From the NCBI GenBank assembly GCA_903840165.1, contig CAIMEY010000121.1, positions 1 through 64,000 on the forward strand: a stretch of DNA of 64,000 bases, read 5' to 3'. Numbering within the stretch: the first letter of the stretch is position 1; each line of letters opens with the position of its first letter. Of the stretch, positions 14,802 through 23,831 are shown in pieces. The notes beneath the pieces are model-generated. The model was not told the DNA's origin. It searched no databases and saw nothing but the letters and a program-made list of their open reading frames with translations. This stretch comes from an uncultured Myxococcales bacterium. GTDB lineage: Bacteria > Myxococcota_A > UBA9042. Made by a program: the position numbers and the translations under genes.

Positions 14802-16997
14802 ATGAGTACCATAAGTAACGGACCTATTGAGCGATTTAGCTACGACGACGCCGTTGTACGCAAGTTTGCCATCGTCACCATCATCTGGGGTTTTGTCGGC
14901 ATGCTCGTCGGCCTCATCCTGGCAGCCCAGCTGGCATGGCCGCAATTGAACATGGGATTTCTGCACTTTGGCCGCCTGCGGCCTTTGCATACCAATGCCG
15001 TGATCTTCGCCTTTGCCGGCAACGCGCTGTTCACCGCCATCTACTACTCCAGCCAGCGACTGCTCAAGGCGCGCTTGTGGAAGGATTGGCTCAGTAATTT
15101 CCATTTTTGGGGCTGGCAAGCAATCATCGTCTCCGCAGCCATCACGCTGCCGCTCGGCATCACTTCCGGCAAAGAATACGCCGAGTTAGAGTGGCCGATC
15201 GACATCGCGATCGCCGTTGTCTGGGTCGCGTTCGCCATCAACTTCTTTGGCACCATCGCCACCCGACGCGAACGGCACCTGTACGTCGCGATCTGGTTCT
15301 ACATTGCCTCGGTCGTCACCGTGGCAGTCCTCCATATTTTCAACAGCTTGGCAGTCCCCGCCAGCATGTGGAAATCCTACAGCCTGTACGCCGGCGTGCA
15401 GGACGCCTTCATGCAGTGGTGGTACGGCCACAACGCGGTGGCGTTCTTCCTAACCACGCCGTTCCTTGGACTGATGTACTACTTCATGCCTAAGGCCGCG
15501 AATCGCCCGGTGTTTTCCTATCGCCTGTCCATTCTGCACTTCTGGTCCATCGTCTTCATCTACATGTGGGCCGGTCCTCACCATTTGCATTACACGGCGT
15601 TGCCGGAATGGGCTTCGACCCTGGGTATGCTGTTCTCGGTGATGCTGTGGATGCCGTCCTGGGGCGGTATGATCAATGGTCTTCTGACGTTGCGTGGCGC
15701 TTGGAGCAAGGTCAGCACCGATCCAGTGCTCAAGTTCTTCGTCGCCGGCGTCACGTTCTACGGCATGTCGACCTTTGAAGGGCCGATGATGTCGATCAAG
15801 ACCGTCAACGCCCTGTCGCACTACACGGACTGGACGATCGCCCACGTGCACTCGGGCGCTTTGGGTTGGAACGGCTTGTTAACATTTGGCATGTTGTACT
15901 GGCTGGCTCCTCGCCTGTTCCAGACCAAGTTGTGGTCGACCAAGCTCGCCGAAGTGCACTTCTGGATCGCCACGGTCGGTATCCTGCTGTACGTCATCGC
16001 GATCTACACCGCTGGCGTTACCCAAGGCCTGATGTGGCGCGCCTTTGATGAAACGGGACGCCTTGCCTATCCCGACTTTGTCGAGACGGTCGTTCGCCTT
16101 TTCCCCATGTATGTCGTGCGCTTCCTGGGCGGCACCCTGTTCCTTTCAGGCGTGGTCCTGTGCGGCCTGAACCTGTTCAAGACCTGGCAGACCCGTCCGA
16201 GCGAGTATGCGATCGAAGTGTTCGAGGCCCCGGCCCTGAGCAGCTCCGAGTCGTTTAACGATTCGAGTCGCGGGTTTACCTCCATGGACTGGCACCGCGT
16301 GTGGGAACGCAAGGGTCTGCTCTTCACGGTGCTGACGGCGCTCGCCGTGATCACCGCGTCCTTGTTCGAGATTATTCCCACCTTCCTGGTGCGCTCCAAT
16401 GTGCCGACGATCGCCTCGGTCAAGCCGTACACGCCCCTTGAGTTGGCGGGCCGGGAAATCTACATCTCCGAAGGCTGCTACAACTGCCACTCGCAGATGA
16501 TTCGGCCGATGCGCGCGGAAACAGAGCGTTATGGCGAGTACAGCAAGCCCGGCGAGTTCGTCTACGACCACCCGTTCCAGTGGGGTTCGCGACGCATTGG
16601 CCCGGATCTGCACCGCATCGGTGGCAAGTACCCGAACAGCTGGCATGTCAACCACATGCGCGCTCCGGCGGACGTGACGCCGCGGTCGATCATGCCGCCT
16701 TTCCCGTGGTTGCAGGATCAGGACCTCGATTGGCAGAGCGTGCAGAACAACGTCGACGCGATGGCCATGCTCGGCGTGCCCTATGGCGAAGATGTGCTGG
16801 CTGGCAAAGCCATTGAGAAAGCGAAGATTCAGGCCGGCACCATCGCCGCGGATATCGCAGCAACTGGGGGCCCCAAAGGCCTGGAAAGCAAGAAGATTAC
16901 GGCGCTTATCGCCTATTTGCAGCGTCTGGGCACCGACATCAAGGCCCCAGTGACCGCAGCGGCCGCTGGTGACAAGCCGGCCCCGGCGAGCAAGTAG
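14802..16997 (+). CDS. ccoNO: cbb3-type cytochrome c oxidase, fused subunits I and II (CcoN-CcoO)
   Basis: A single 731-residue chain joining CcoN (residues 1 to about 485) and CcoO (about 495-731). CcoN holds the haem b and haem-copper centre; ligands can be placed at H63, H210, H260/H261, H348 and H350. CcoO has one membrane anchor and a single c-type haem site, CYNCH at 559-563, followed by the typical HPFQWGSRRIGPDLHRIG. The frame is continuous with no stop at the junction. The start at MSTISNG has GAAAGG upstream. It is the catalytic core of a high-affinity oxidase for low oxygen, in line with the FNR boxes upstream. Fused CcoNO proteins are known in some lineages. Confidence 0.96.
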   Translation: MSTISNGPIERFSYDDAVVRKFAIVTIIWGFVGMLVGLILAAQLAWPQLNMGFLHFGRLRPLHTNAVIFAFAGNALFTAIYYSSQRLLKARLWKDWLSNFHFWGWQAIIVSAAITLPLGITSGKEYAELEWPIDIAIAVVWVAFAINFFGTIATRRERHLYVAIWFYIASVVTVAVLHIFNSLAVPASMWKSYSLYAGVQDAFMQWWYGHNAVAFFLTTPFLGLMYYFMPKAANRPVFSYRLSILHFWSIVFIYMWAGPHHLHYTALPEWASTLGMLFSVMLWMPSWGGMINGLLTLRGAWSKVSTDPVLKFFVAGVTFYGMSTFEGPMMSIKTVNALSHYTDWTIAHVHSGALGWNGLLTFGMLYWLAPRLFQTKLWSTKLAEVHFWIATVGILLYVIAIYTAGVTQGLMWRAFDETGRLAYPDFVETVVRLFPMYVVRFLGGTLFLSGVVLCGLNLFKTWQTRPSEYAIEVFEAPALSSSESFNDSSRGFTSMDWHRVWERKGLLFTVLTALAVITASLFEIIPTFLVRSNVPTIASVKPYTPLELAGREIYISEGCYNCHSQMIRPMRAETERYGEYSKPGEFVYDHPFQWGSRRIGPDLHRIGGKYPNSWHVNHMRAPADVTPRSIMPPFPWLQDQDLDWQSVQNNVDAMAMLGVPYGEDVLAGKAIEKAKIQAGTIAADIAATGGPKGLESKKITALIAYLQRLGTDIKAPVTAAAAGDKPAPASK

Positions 16998-17021
16998 GCC
17001 AAAGGTAAGGAGGGAAAGGTC

Positions 17022-17240
17022 ATGAAACTGACTGATATCATGAGCAACATGGGCCTAGAAGGCTGGGCCGAACTGGGGCTGGTGATTTTCCTCGCAGTCT
17101 TCATCACGCAGGCGGTCTGGGTGTTCTGGCCGTCGCGCAAATCCATGCTGCAACAAGCGGGCCATATGCCCCTGCAGGACCAGGTCGCTGTAGCCCAAGC
17201 GCCGGCGACCGGTCCCAACCAACACGAGGTGCTCCGATGA
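17022..17240 (+). CDS. ccoQ: cbb3 oxidase small subunit, CcoQ-like
   Basis: A 72-residue protein with one membrane segment (GLVIFLAVFITQAVWVFWPS, residues 19-38) and a short cytoplasmic tail. The position between ccoNO and ccoP and the size fit CcoQ, which stabilises the interaction of CcoP with the core. GGAGGGAAAGG-like sequence precedes the ATG. It overlaps ccoP by four bases (ATGA). Confidence 0.85.
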   Translation: MKLTDIMSNMGLEGWAELGLVIFLAVFITQAVWVFWPSRKSMLQQAGHMPLQDQVAVAQAPATGPNQHEVLR

Positions 17241-17986
17241 GCAATGCCAACCAAGAGACCCATGGCGCCAACGGGCAAGATCGCCTAATGGCGCATGATT
17301 ATGACGGAATTCAGGAATTCGACAACCCGATGCCGGCCTGGTGGAAAGCCATCTACATCGTGTCGATCATCTTTGCAGTCGGCTATTACCTGTATTTTTA
17401 CCAGGGGATGGGCGGCAAGTCGATCCACGAAGAATACGACGCTGAAGTGGCGGAAGCCCAGGTGAAGTACGCGGCCTTCAGCTTGGCCGAAGTCAAGGAA
17501 GCGGATCTAGAGGCTTTAGCCAAGGATCCTGCTGCTGTTGCGGCTGGTAAGGCCAAGTTCGCCGCCGTTTGCGTCGCCTGCCACGATCAGCAAGGACAAG
17601 GCAAGATCGGCCCCAACTTGACTGACGAATACTGGATTCACGGCAAGGGCACCTTGGTCGACATCATCAAGGTCGTCTCCGAAGGCGTGCCAGCCAAGGG
17701 CATGCCCACGTGGAGTCGGCAGATGAAAGCTGATGAAATCAAGCAGGTTGTGGCGTTCGTCGCCTCCATCCGCAATACTCACGTCGCCGGCAAGGCACCT
17801 CAGGGTGACAAGGTCGGCGAGCCAGCCAAAGTCCTACCCGCAGGCGGTGTTCCGGCTCCTGCCCCAGCCCCGACCGCGATCCCAACCGCCGCGACACCGA
17901 CCGCCGATCCAGCCGCCCCGGCCGCAGCAGCTCCGGCAGCCGCTGCACCGGCTGCAGCCGCACCCGCTGCAGTTCCAGCACCTTGA
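17237..17986 (+). CDS. ccoP: cbb3 oxidase subunit III (CcoP), monohaem form
   Basis: A 249-residue membrane-anchored cytochrome c. The N-terminal part carries the CcoP signature DGIQEFDNPMPAWW and one membrane helix (residues 38-56). Only one haem motif is present, CVACH at 112-116, with Met156 as likely axial ligand; canonical CcoP has two haem domains. The last 50 residues are an Ala/Pro repeat tail with no haem site. The chain therefore looks like a shortened CcoP with its second cytochrome domain replaced by a low-complexity tail. It is coupled to ccoQ by a four-base overlap. Confidence 0.93.
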   Translation: MSNANQETHGANGQDRLMAHDYDGIQEFDNPMPAWWKAIYIVSIIFAVGYYLYFYQGMGGKSIHEEYDAEVAEAQVKYAAFSLAEVKEADLEALAKDPAAVAAGKAKFAAVCVACHDQQGQGKIGPNLTDEYWIHGKGTLVDIIKVVSEGVPAKGMPTWSRQMKADEIKQVVAFVASIRNTHVAGKAPQGDKVGEPAKVLPAGGVPAPAPAPTAIPTAATPTADPAAPAAAAPAAAAPAAAAPAAVPAP

Positions 17987-18131
17987 GACTTTTTGCAGGC
18001 ATCGCCCACCCAGCGGGATTTACGCTGTTTGACGCGGGGCGACCCTTGGGCAAAGTCGCCGCTTCGGGCTGGCGTGCGACCGTCGCAGCTTGACCGGGGT
18101 ACGATCGCACCGGCCCTCAGTGGAATCTTTT

Positions 18132-18167
18132 GCGTCCCGGCTGGCTCCGACAGGTCAGCCGGGACGC
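18132..18167. promoter_or_regulatory. perfect 12-bp inverted repeat between ccoP and ccoG
   Basis: Arms GCGTCCCGGCTG and CAGCCGGGACGC with a 12-nt loop. As RNA it would be a very stable hairpin 25 bp before the ccoG start. No T-run follows on either strand, so an intrinsic terminator is unlikely; an mRNA-stability or processing hairpin is more plausible. Confidence 0.7.
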
Positions 18168-18192
18168 GATTCCCCGCCCGAGGAAGCAGACC

Positions 18193-19608
18193 ATGAATGG
18201 CGCCCCTCCTATCGCCACTGAACGCGTTCTAAGTACGATGAATCCCGACGGAACTCGCCGCTGGATTAGGCCCATTCCCGCCTTTGGCCGTTTCTACGTG
18301 CGCCGGCAGTTGCTGGCCTGGTTCCTGATCGTCGTCTTTGTCGGCCTGCCGCTGATCCGCATCGGCCCCATGCCCGCCGTTCAACTCGACATATTACATC
18401 GAAAATTCCTCTTTTTTGGCACGACTTTGCTGGCAACCGACACGCTGTTGCTCATGCTCTTCATGCTCATGATTTTTCTCGGTGTCTTCTGGATCACCGC
18501 CCTCTACGGCCGCGTTTGGTGCGGCTGGGGCTGTCCGCAAACCGTCTACATGGAGTTCCTATTCCGGCCGATCGAACGGTTGCTGGAGGGCGTCACGGGC
18601 CAGCGATCGACCCCTGCACGGCGGGCCGTGAAGTACGCGATTTTCGGTGTGATCTCCGTATTCTTGGCCAACGTCTTCTTGTCCTGGTTCGTCGGCACGG
18701 ACGCCTTGAGCGAGTGGATCGTCATGTCGCCGTCCGAGCATCCCGCTGGCTTTGCGATCGTCGCGATTACGGCCCTGCTGATTTTCATCGACTTTGCCTG
18801 GTTTCGCGAGCAAATGTGCGTGGTTGCTTGCCCGTACGCCCGTTTCCAGTCCGTGCTCATCGACCGGCAATCCGTCATCGTTGCCTATGACTATGGCCGG
18901 GGCGAGCCGCGCGGCAAGTTCCACCGGCGGACGGCCGAGGAGCTTTCCCTGAGCCAGTCGGTGCAGCAGACCGGCGACTGCGTGGATTGCAATGCCTGCG
19001 TCAAGAGTTGCCCTACCGGCCTCGACATCCGCGACGGCTTTCAGCTCGAATGTGTCGGCTGCACCCAGTGCATGGACGCCTGCGATGCGGTCATGGACAA
19101 GCTCAAGAAACCCCATAAATTGATTGGATATTCCTCGCAAGAATACCTCGAGCAGGTGCGCGCCACCAAACAAGGAACCTTCAAGCCGACGCCCAAGGGT
19201 CCGCGGGTGCGCGTCGTGCTGTATCCGGCGCTGTTGGCCTTGGTGACGGCCCTGTTCCTGTACTTTGCGTTCAACCGTCAACTAGCTGACATTACGATGT
19301 TACGCGGCATTGGTGCACCCTACACGGTGGACGCCGACGGGTACATTACCAATCAGATTCGTGTGCGCGTGGTGCCGCGCGTCCCAGGACTGCATTCTTA
19401 CAAGCTTTCCGTCAGCGGACCTGCCAACACGCGCCTGATTGCACCGCTCAACCCGTTGCCGGGCATTGCCGACGAAGCGGCGCAGACGTCCTTGTTTGTT
19501 AGCGTGCCAGGCACTGAATTTCACAATGGAAAACTCGATGTGGTGGTCCATTTCGACGATGGCCATGGCTTTGTCAGCGCCATACCCTTTCGCCTTTTGG
19601 GGCCCTAG
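18193..19608 (+). CDS. ccoG: cytochrome c oxidase accessory protein CcoG (FixG/RdxA family)
   Basis: A 471-residue inner-membrane protein with two ferredoxin-type 4Fe-4S sites, CVDCNACVKSCP and CVGCTQCMDAC, and the family segment CGWGCPQTVYMEFLFRPIER. The C-terminal 110 residues form an Ig-like domain typical of FixG. CcoG reduces cupric to cuprous copper for insertion into the cbb3 oxidase. The ATG start has GAGGAAG upstream; longer frames begin inside the inverted repeat. First gene of the ccoGHIS assembly group. Confidence 0.95.
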   Translation: MNGAPPIATERVLSTMNPDGTRRWIRPIPAFGRFYVRRQLLAWFLIVVFVGLPLIRIGPMPAVQLDILHRKFLFFGTTLLATDTLLLMLFMLMIFLGVFWITALYGRVWCGWGCPQTVYMEFLFRPIERLLEGVTGQRSTPARRAVKYAIFGVISVFLANVFLSWFVGTDALSEWIVMSPSEHPAGFAIVAITALLIFIDFAWFREQMCVVACPYARFQSVLIDRQSVIVAYDYGRGEPRGKFHRRTAEELSLSQSVQQTGDCVDCNACVKSCPTGLDIRDGFQLECVGCTQCMDACDAVMDKLKKPHKLIGYSSQEYLEQVRATKQGTFKPTPKGPRVRVVLYPALLALVTALFLYFAFNRQLADITMLRGIGAPYTVDADGYITNQIRVRVVPRVPGLHSYKLSVSGPANTRLIAPLNPLPGIADEAAQTSLFVSVPGTEFHNGKLDVVVHFDDGHGFVSAIPFRLLGP

Positions 19609-19799
19609 GAGCTGAGCGAAGTCACTGCAATTTAGCTGTTTGCGGGTTGCTGCATGGTGGGGCACAAGCGATTGTCTTGAGCGAGTGAATCGCTGGGCCC
19701 GTTGTGTCAGGGCCCCAAGGGCGCGTGGCGACCAGTTCTGCTAGGGTCCAAGGCTGCCAGGCGCAGTCGCCCCACCCAAGACGCGACGAGAGGCATACC

Positions 19800-20357
19800 T
19801 TGCAACCACTTGAAAGTCAAACGGAAATCTCTGAGCCTTTGCCCTCCCAGTCGGCGCAGCCTACGCCGGTTGGCTGGTGGCGACACGCTTGGCAAATGGG
19901 CTATCAGTGGCCCGCGTTCATTGTAGGACTACTAGCTATCTCTGTGATTGCAGGGATGATTCTCCTCAAGCTGGCCCTCGCAGATCCAGGGATGGCCATC
20001 GAGAAGGACTACTACCGCAAAGCCATTGCCTGGGACGCCACGCAGGCCGATGCCGCACGCAGCGATGCCCTGCACTGGCACGTCACGACAGCGTTGCAGC
20101 CGGGCCCAAGTGAGCAGAAGCTGTCGCTGAATCTCCTTGATGATCAGCAGCATCCCGTGCAGGCGGACAGTGTAACCGTGGCCGTTTTGCACAATGGGCA
20201 CGCGGCGCACGTCGAGCGGTTGACCTTGCAGTCGGCGGGCGGCCACTACGTCGGCGACCTGCACCTGAAGTGGCGAGGATTACATGAGATTCGCGTCACG
20301 GCTCAGCGCGGCACCCAGGCCTTTGCGACCACGCTGCGCGCCGACTGGACCTGGTAG
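19800..20357 (+). CDS. ccoH: CcoH/FixH family cbb3 assembly protein
   Basis: A 185-residue protein with one membrane helix (FIVGLLAISVIAGMILLKLA) followed by the FixH hallmark DPGMAIEKDYYRKAIAWD and a periplasmic beta-rich domain. FixH interacts with the oxidase subunits during assembly. I set the start at a TTG with GAGAGG six bases upstream; an ATG version from 19704 would add 32 atypical residues. It sits between ccoG and the SafE/UreH-like gene, three bases from the latter. Confidence 0.9.
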   Translation: MQPLESQTEISEPLPSQSAQPTPVGWWRHAWQMGYQWPAFIVGLLAISVIAGMILLKLALADPGMAIEKDYYRKAIAWDATQADAARSDALHWHVTTALQPGPSEQKLSLNLLDDQQHPVQADSVTVAVLHNGHAAHVERLTLQSAGGHYVGDLHLKWRGLHEIRVTAQRGTQAFATTLRADWTW

Positions 20358-20360
20358 CCC

Positions 20361-21125
20361 ATGACGGCCCTGCTGACCACCGTTGTGCTGGCAAGCCTGA
20401 TGGGCAGTGTGCACTGCGCAGCCATGTGCGGCGGATTCATTGCTATTTACGCCGGCACCGACAATAGCCAGCGCTGGAAGCCGCATCTGGCGTACCAAGG
20501 GGCGCGGCTGCTGGTTTATCTGATACTCGGCGCGCTGGCCGGTGGGTTGGGTTCAGCGCTCAATCTCGCTGGCACGCTCGCAGGTTGGCCTCGTCTGGCG
20601 GCTGCAATCGCAGGAGCCGGAATGGCGCTTTGGGGCGTCGCGCAACTGCTGCTTTGGGCGGGCGTGGCCCTGCCAGGGACGCTGCGGATGCCGAACCTTT
20701 TTTCGAGCGCGATCAGGCATTTGCATAGCAAGCCGCCCATTGTGCGCGCAGCCGTGCTCGGCGCTAGTTCGGCGCTTTTGCCATGCGGTTGGCTGTGGGC
20801 CTTTGTGCTTTCGGCGGCGGGCACGGGCTATTGGCTGCAGGGCGCCCTGCTGATGTTCGCGTTTTGGCTGGGTAATTTGCCGATGCTGCTGGGCGTCGGC
20901 GCGTTGCTGCAGCGGATTGCAGGGCCGGCCCGGCGGGTGCTGCCGCTTTTGACGGCGATAACCCTCATCGTGGTAGGCACTTGGACCCTGCTGCAGCGCC
21001 TGGAAATGCACGCGCCAGCGCGAATGCCCCAAGATCGCGGACTTTTACAGCAATTGCAGATGCTCGGTCGCAGTGGTCCGACCTGCAAGGGCTTTCAGCC
21101 CCAAGCGCCTCATGACATCCACTGA
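20361..21125 (+). CDS. SafE/UreH-like membrane protein (copper-transport associated)
   Basis: A 254-residue inner-membrane protein with about six hydrophobic segments, starting with LASLMGSVHCAAMCGGFIAI, the signature of the TauE/SafE-UreH-like family commonly found between fixH and fixI. Paired Cys (HCAAMC) in the first helix suggests metal handling. In other bacteria this neighbour is needed for oxidase assembly, probably in copper transport. The C-terminus overlaps the start of the copper ATPase by 14 bases. Confidence 0.88.
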   Translation: MTALLTTVVLASLMGSVHCAAMCGGFIAIYAGTDNSQRWKPHLAYQGARLLVYLILGALAGGLGSALNLAGTLAGWPRLAAAIAGAGMALWGVAQLLLWAGVALPGTLRMPNLFSSAIRHLHSKPPIVRAAVLGASSALLPCGWLWAFVLSAAGTGYWLQGALLMFAFWLGNLPMLLGVGALLQRIAGPARRVLPLLTAITLIVVGTWTLLQRLEMHAPARMPQDRGLLQQLQMLGRSGPTCKGFQPQAPHDIH

Positions 21126-23568
21126 GCCAACATCCTGCAACCACTGCGGATTACCCGTTCCAACGGCGCTATTGCGGGCCGAGGCTCCTTCGTATTGCTG
21201 CGCGGGTTGCGAAACCGTGCACGACGCCATTGTTGCCGGCGGACTCGAAAAATACTATGAAATCAGAAATATCACGAGCACCAGCCAGGCGACGCCGTCT
21301 GGCCGCAGCTATGACGACTTGGATGACCCCAGTTTTCTCCAAGGTTTCGCCCGCGACTTAGGAAATAACCGTAGAAGCATAGACTTGTACCTCGACGGCG
21401 TCTCGTGCGCGGCGTGCGTCTGGCTGGTGGAAAAGGCTGGGCGCCTAGTGGCCAGCGACGTCGACATTCGCCTAGACGTCAGCAGCGGCGTCGCAGAACT
21501 GCAATGGAATCAAGAGTCTGTGCCATTGTCGCGCATCGCTCGGCAACTCGATCGCTTGGGGCACCCCGCTCACGCCTTGCAGGGGGCCGCACGCGACGCA
21601 AGACGGCAGGAGGAAAGGCATCTTCTCGCCCGCATTGGCGTCGCCTGGGCCATCGCCGGCAACGTCATGGTCATGGCCATCGCCATGTATGCAGGCGCGT
21701 TTGACGACATGGATTGGGACGAAACCGCAGTATTTCGATGGGTTTCCATGATCCTGTGCCTGCCGTCCCTACTTTGGTCGGCCAACATCTTCTTCCGTGG
21801 GGCATGGGCAAGCCTCAAAGCCCGTGTCTTGCATATGGATTTGCCCGTCGCCATCGGCCTTGGGGCGGGCTACATCGGCGGCGTGGTCAACACCATCACG
21901 GGCAAGGGCGAGGTCTACTTCGATTCCGTCGCTTCGCTGATTTTCCTATTATTGGCCGGTCGTTGGCTTACGTTGCGCCAACGCCGAATCGCCGGCGACG
22001 CCGCCTCGCTGTTGTACGCCCTGGCCCCACGTGCGGCGCGCAAGGTGGACGCGGATGGCCAAGTCCATGACGTTCCAGTGGAAAGCGTCGTCGCCGGCGA
22101 TGTACTGGCGGTGCGAGCAGGAGAGACCCTTGCCGCAGATGGCATTGTGATTCAAGGGTTTTCCAGCATGGATAGCAGCATTCTCACTGGAGAATCGCGA
22201 CCCGTGGACGTCGGTCCCAGCGACCCAGTTCACGCGGGCATGGTGAACATTTCCGGGCTTTTACACGTCAGGGCGCTGCAAACAGGGGCAGCTACGCGCG
22301 TGGGCCGACTGCTCCATGCGGTGGAAGATGCCGCTCGTCGCCGCGCGCCCGTGGTGCTGCAGGCTGATCGCGTCATCGGTTGGTTTGTCGGCACGGTGCT
22401 GGCCTTGACCGTGGTGACCGCGGTCGTGTGGTGGCGCCTGGACCCTTCGCGGGCCCTGGACCACGCCGTCGCCCTGCTAGTCGTTACGTGCCCGTGCGCG
22501 CTGGGTTTGGCCACGCCCCTAGCGGTCCAGGCGGCGATTGGTCAGGCTGCCAAACGGGGCATCTTTGTCCGCGGTGGCGACGCGCTCGAACGCATGGCCC
22601 TGCGAAAGACCGGGCAATCTCCCGTGATATGGTTCGACAAGACCGGCACGCTGACCCAAGGCAAGCTTCGGCTGCAGAAGTGGCTCGGCGACCTTAGCGT
22701 TCAGCCCTATGTGCATGTTCTTGAAGTACAATCGGCCCATCCGCTGGCCCAGGCCTTGGCGCGAGATTTGCCAGCTGCGACCCAAGAGTTAGAAGTGGCT
22801 GACATTGAACAAGTTCCTGGGGGTGGCATCGCTGGGTACATCGGCGGTGAGCGGTGGACCGTGGGCGCGCCGGCGTTCGTCTTGGCTCGCTGTCCTGGCA
22901 ATCCCCAACAAGCATCGGCCTTTGTCGAGGAATTGACCCTCCAGGCCTGGACCCCCGTGCTGGTGGCCTGCGGTGATACGGTGGTCGCTGCTGCGGGAAT
23001 TGGCGATACAATTCGAGAAGATGCAGCAGCGTGCGTGAAGGCATTGCGCGCGATGGGCCTGCAGGTCGGCATCCTTTCCGGGGATCACCCGCAGGTGGTT
23101 GCGGCGGTGGCGGCAACGCTGCAAATCGGCCCAGAACGAGCCCTAGGGGCATGTACACCAGAGGCTAAACTTCGCCAAATCACAGATGATTCAGCCAAAG
23201 GCCCGGTCTTTATGGTCGGGGACGGCGTCAACGACGCAGCCGCCTTGGCCGCCGCCACAGTTGGCATCAGCGTACACGGTGGCGCGGAAGCCAGCTTGGC
23301 CGCCGCCGACGTCTTTCTCACCCAGCCCGGATTGTCCGCTGTGGTCGACGTCTTGCGCGGCTCCAGACGAACCCTGGCTGTTATCCGACGCAACTTAGCA
23401 TTTTCACTCGGCTACAACGTGATCGGCGCCAGCCTATCGATCGCCGGTTTGCTCAGCCCCTTGGTAGCAGCCTTGCTGATGCCGCTCAGTTCGCTCACAG
23501 TGCTCACCAGTTCCTGGCGCACAACGTGGTTTGGCCGCGTCAAGCCCAGCGATCCCGGCAAGGCCTGA
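21112..23568 (+). CDS. ccoI: copper-translocating P-type ATPase CcoI/FixI
   Basis: An 818-residue P1B-type ATPase. The N-terminal cluster CNHCGLPVP and YCCAGCETVH is the FixI-type metal-binding region, followed by an HMA domain with VSCAACVW. Further on are the transmembrane CPC motif in TCPCALGLATPL, the phosphorylation site DKTGTLTQG, and the hinge MVGDGVNDAAAL. It pumps copper toward the periplasm for the cbb3 active site. The start is the ATG that overlaps the preceding gene; a longer frame to 21073 is less likely. Followed by ccoS after two bases. Confidence 0.95.
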   Translation: MTSTEPTSCNHCGLPVPTALLRAEAPSYCCAGCETVHDAIVAGGLEKYYEIRNITSTSQATPSGRSYDDLDDPSFLQGFARDLGNNRRSIDLYLDGVSCAACVWLVEKAGRLVASDVDIRLDVSSGVAELQWNQESVPLSRIARQLDRLGHPAHALQGAARDARRQEERHLLARIGVAWAIAGNVMVMAIAMYAGAFDDMDWDETAVFRWVSMILCLPSLLWSANIFFRGAWASLKARVLHMDLPVAIGLGAGYIGGVVNTITGKGEVYFDSVASLIFLLLAGRWLTLRQRRIAGDAASLLYALAPRAARKVDADGQVHDVPVESVVAGDVLAVRAGETLAADGIVIQGFSSMDSSILTGESRPVDVGPSDPVHAGMVNISGLLHVRALQTGAATRVGRLLHAVEDAARRRAPVVLQADRVIGWFVGTVLALTVVTAVVWWRLDPSRALDHAVALLVVTCPCALGLATPLAVQAAIGQAAKRGIFVRGGDALERMALRKTGQSPVIWFDKTGTLTQGKLRLQKWLGDLSVQPYVHVLEVQSAHPLAQALARDLPAATQELEVADIEQVPGGGIAGYIGGERWTVGAPAFVLARCPGNPQQASAFVEELTLQAWTPVLVACGDTVVAAAGIGDTIREDAAACVKALRAMGLQVGILSGDHPQVVAAVAATLQIGPERALGACTPEAKLRQITDDSAKGPVFMVGDGVNDAAALAAATVGISVHGGAEASLAAADVFLTQPGLSAVVDVLRGSRRTLAVIRRNLAFSLGYNVIGASLSIAGLLSPLVAALLMPLSSLTVLTSSWRTTWFGRVKPSDPGKA

Positions 23569-23570
23569 CT

Positions 23571-23804
23571 ATGTCAATCCTCTACATCTTGATTCCACTT
23601 GCTGTATTGCTGGCGGGCGCCTTCGTCATCGCTTTTCTCTGGGCCGTTCGCCGAGGTCAGTTCGACGATCTAGCGACGCCAGCGGTGCGGATGCTCGGCG
23701 ATGATGAACCAATTGATTTGAAAAAGGATAACCCGGCATCTAAGCCTGAGGCCCCAGGCGCGACGACGCCCCAGCAGGCACCCGGTGCCGATAATCACCA
23801 ATAA
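23571..23804 (+). CDS. ccoS: cbb3 oxidase maturation protein CcoS
   Basis: A 77-residue protein with one N-terminal membrane helix and the CcoS signature LWAVRRGQFDDLATPAVRML near residues 23-42. CcoS is required for insertion of haem and copper cofactors. It ends the cbb3 cluster; the next gene converges on it after 27 bp. Confidence 0.94.
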   Translation: MSILYILIPLAVLLAGAFVIAFLWAVRRGQFDDLATPAVRMLGDDEPIDLKKDNPASKPEAPGATTPQQAPGADNHQ

Positions 23805-23831
23805 TATCAAAGCTCTTTGCTGCGTACCAGA

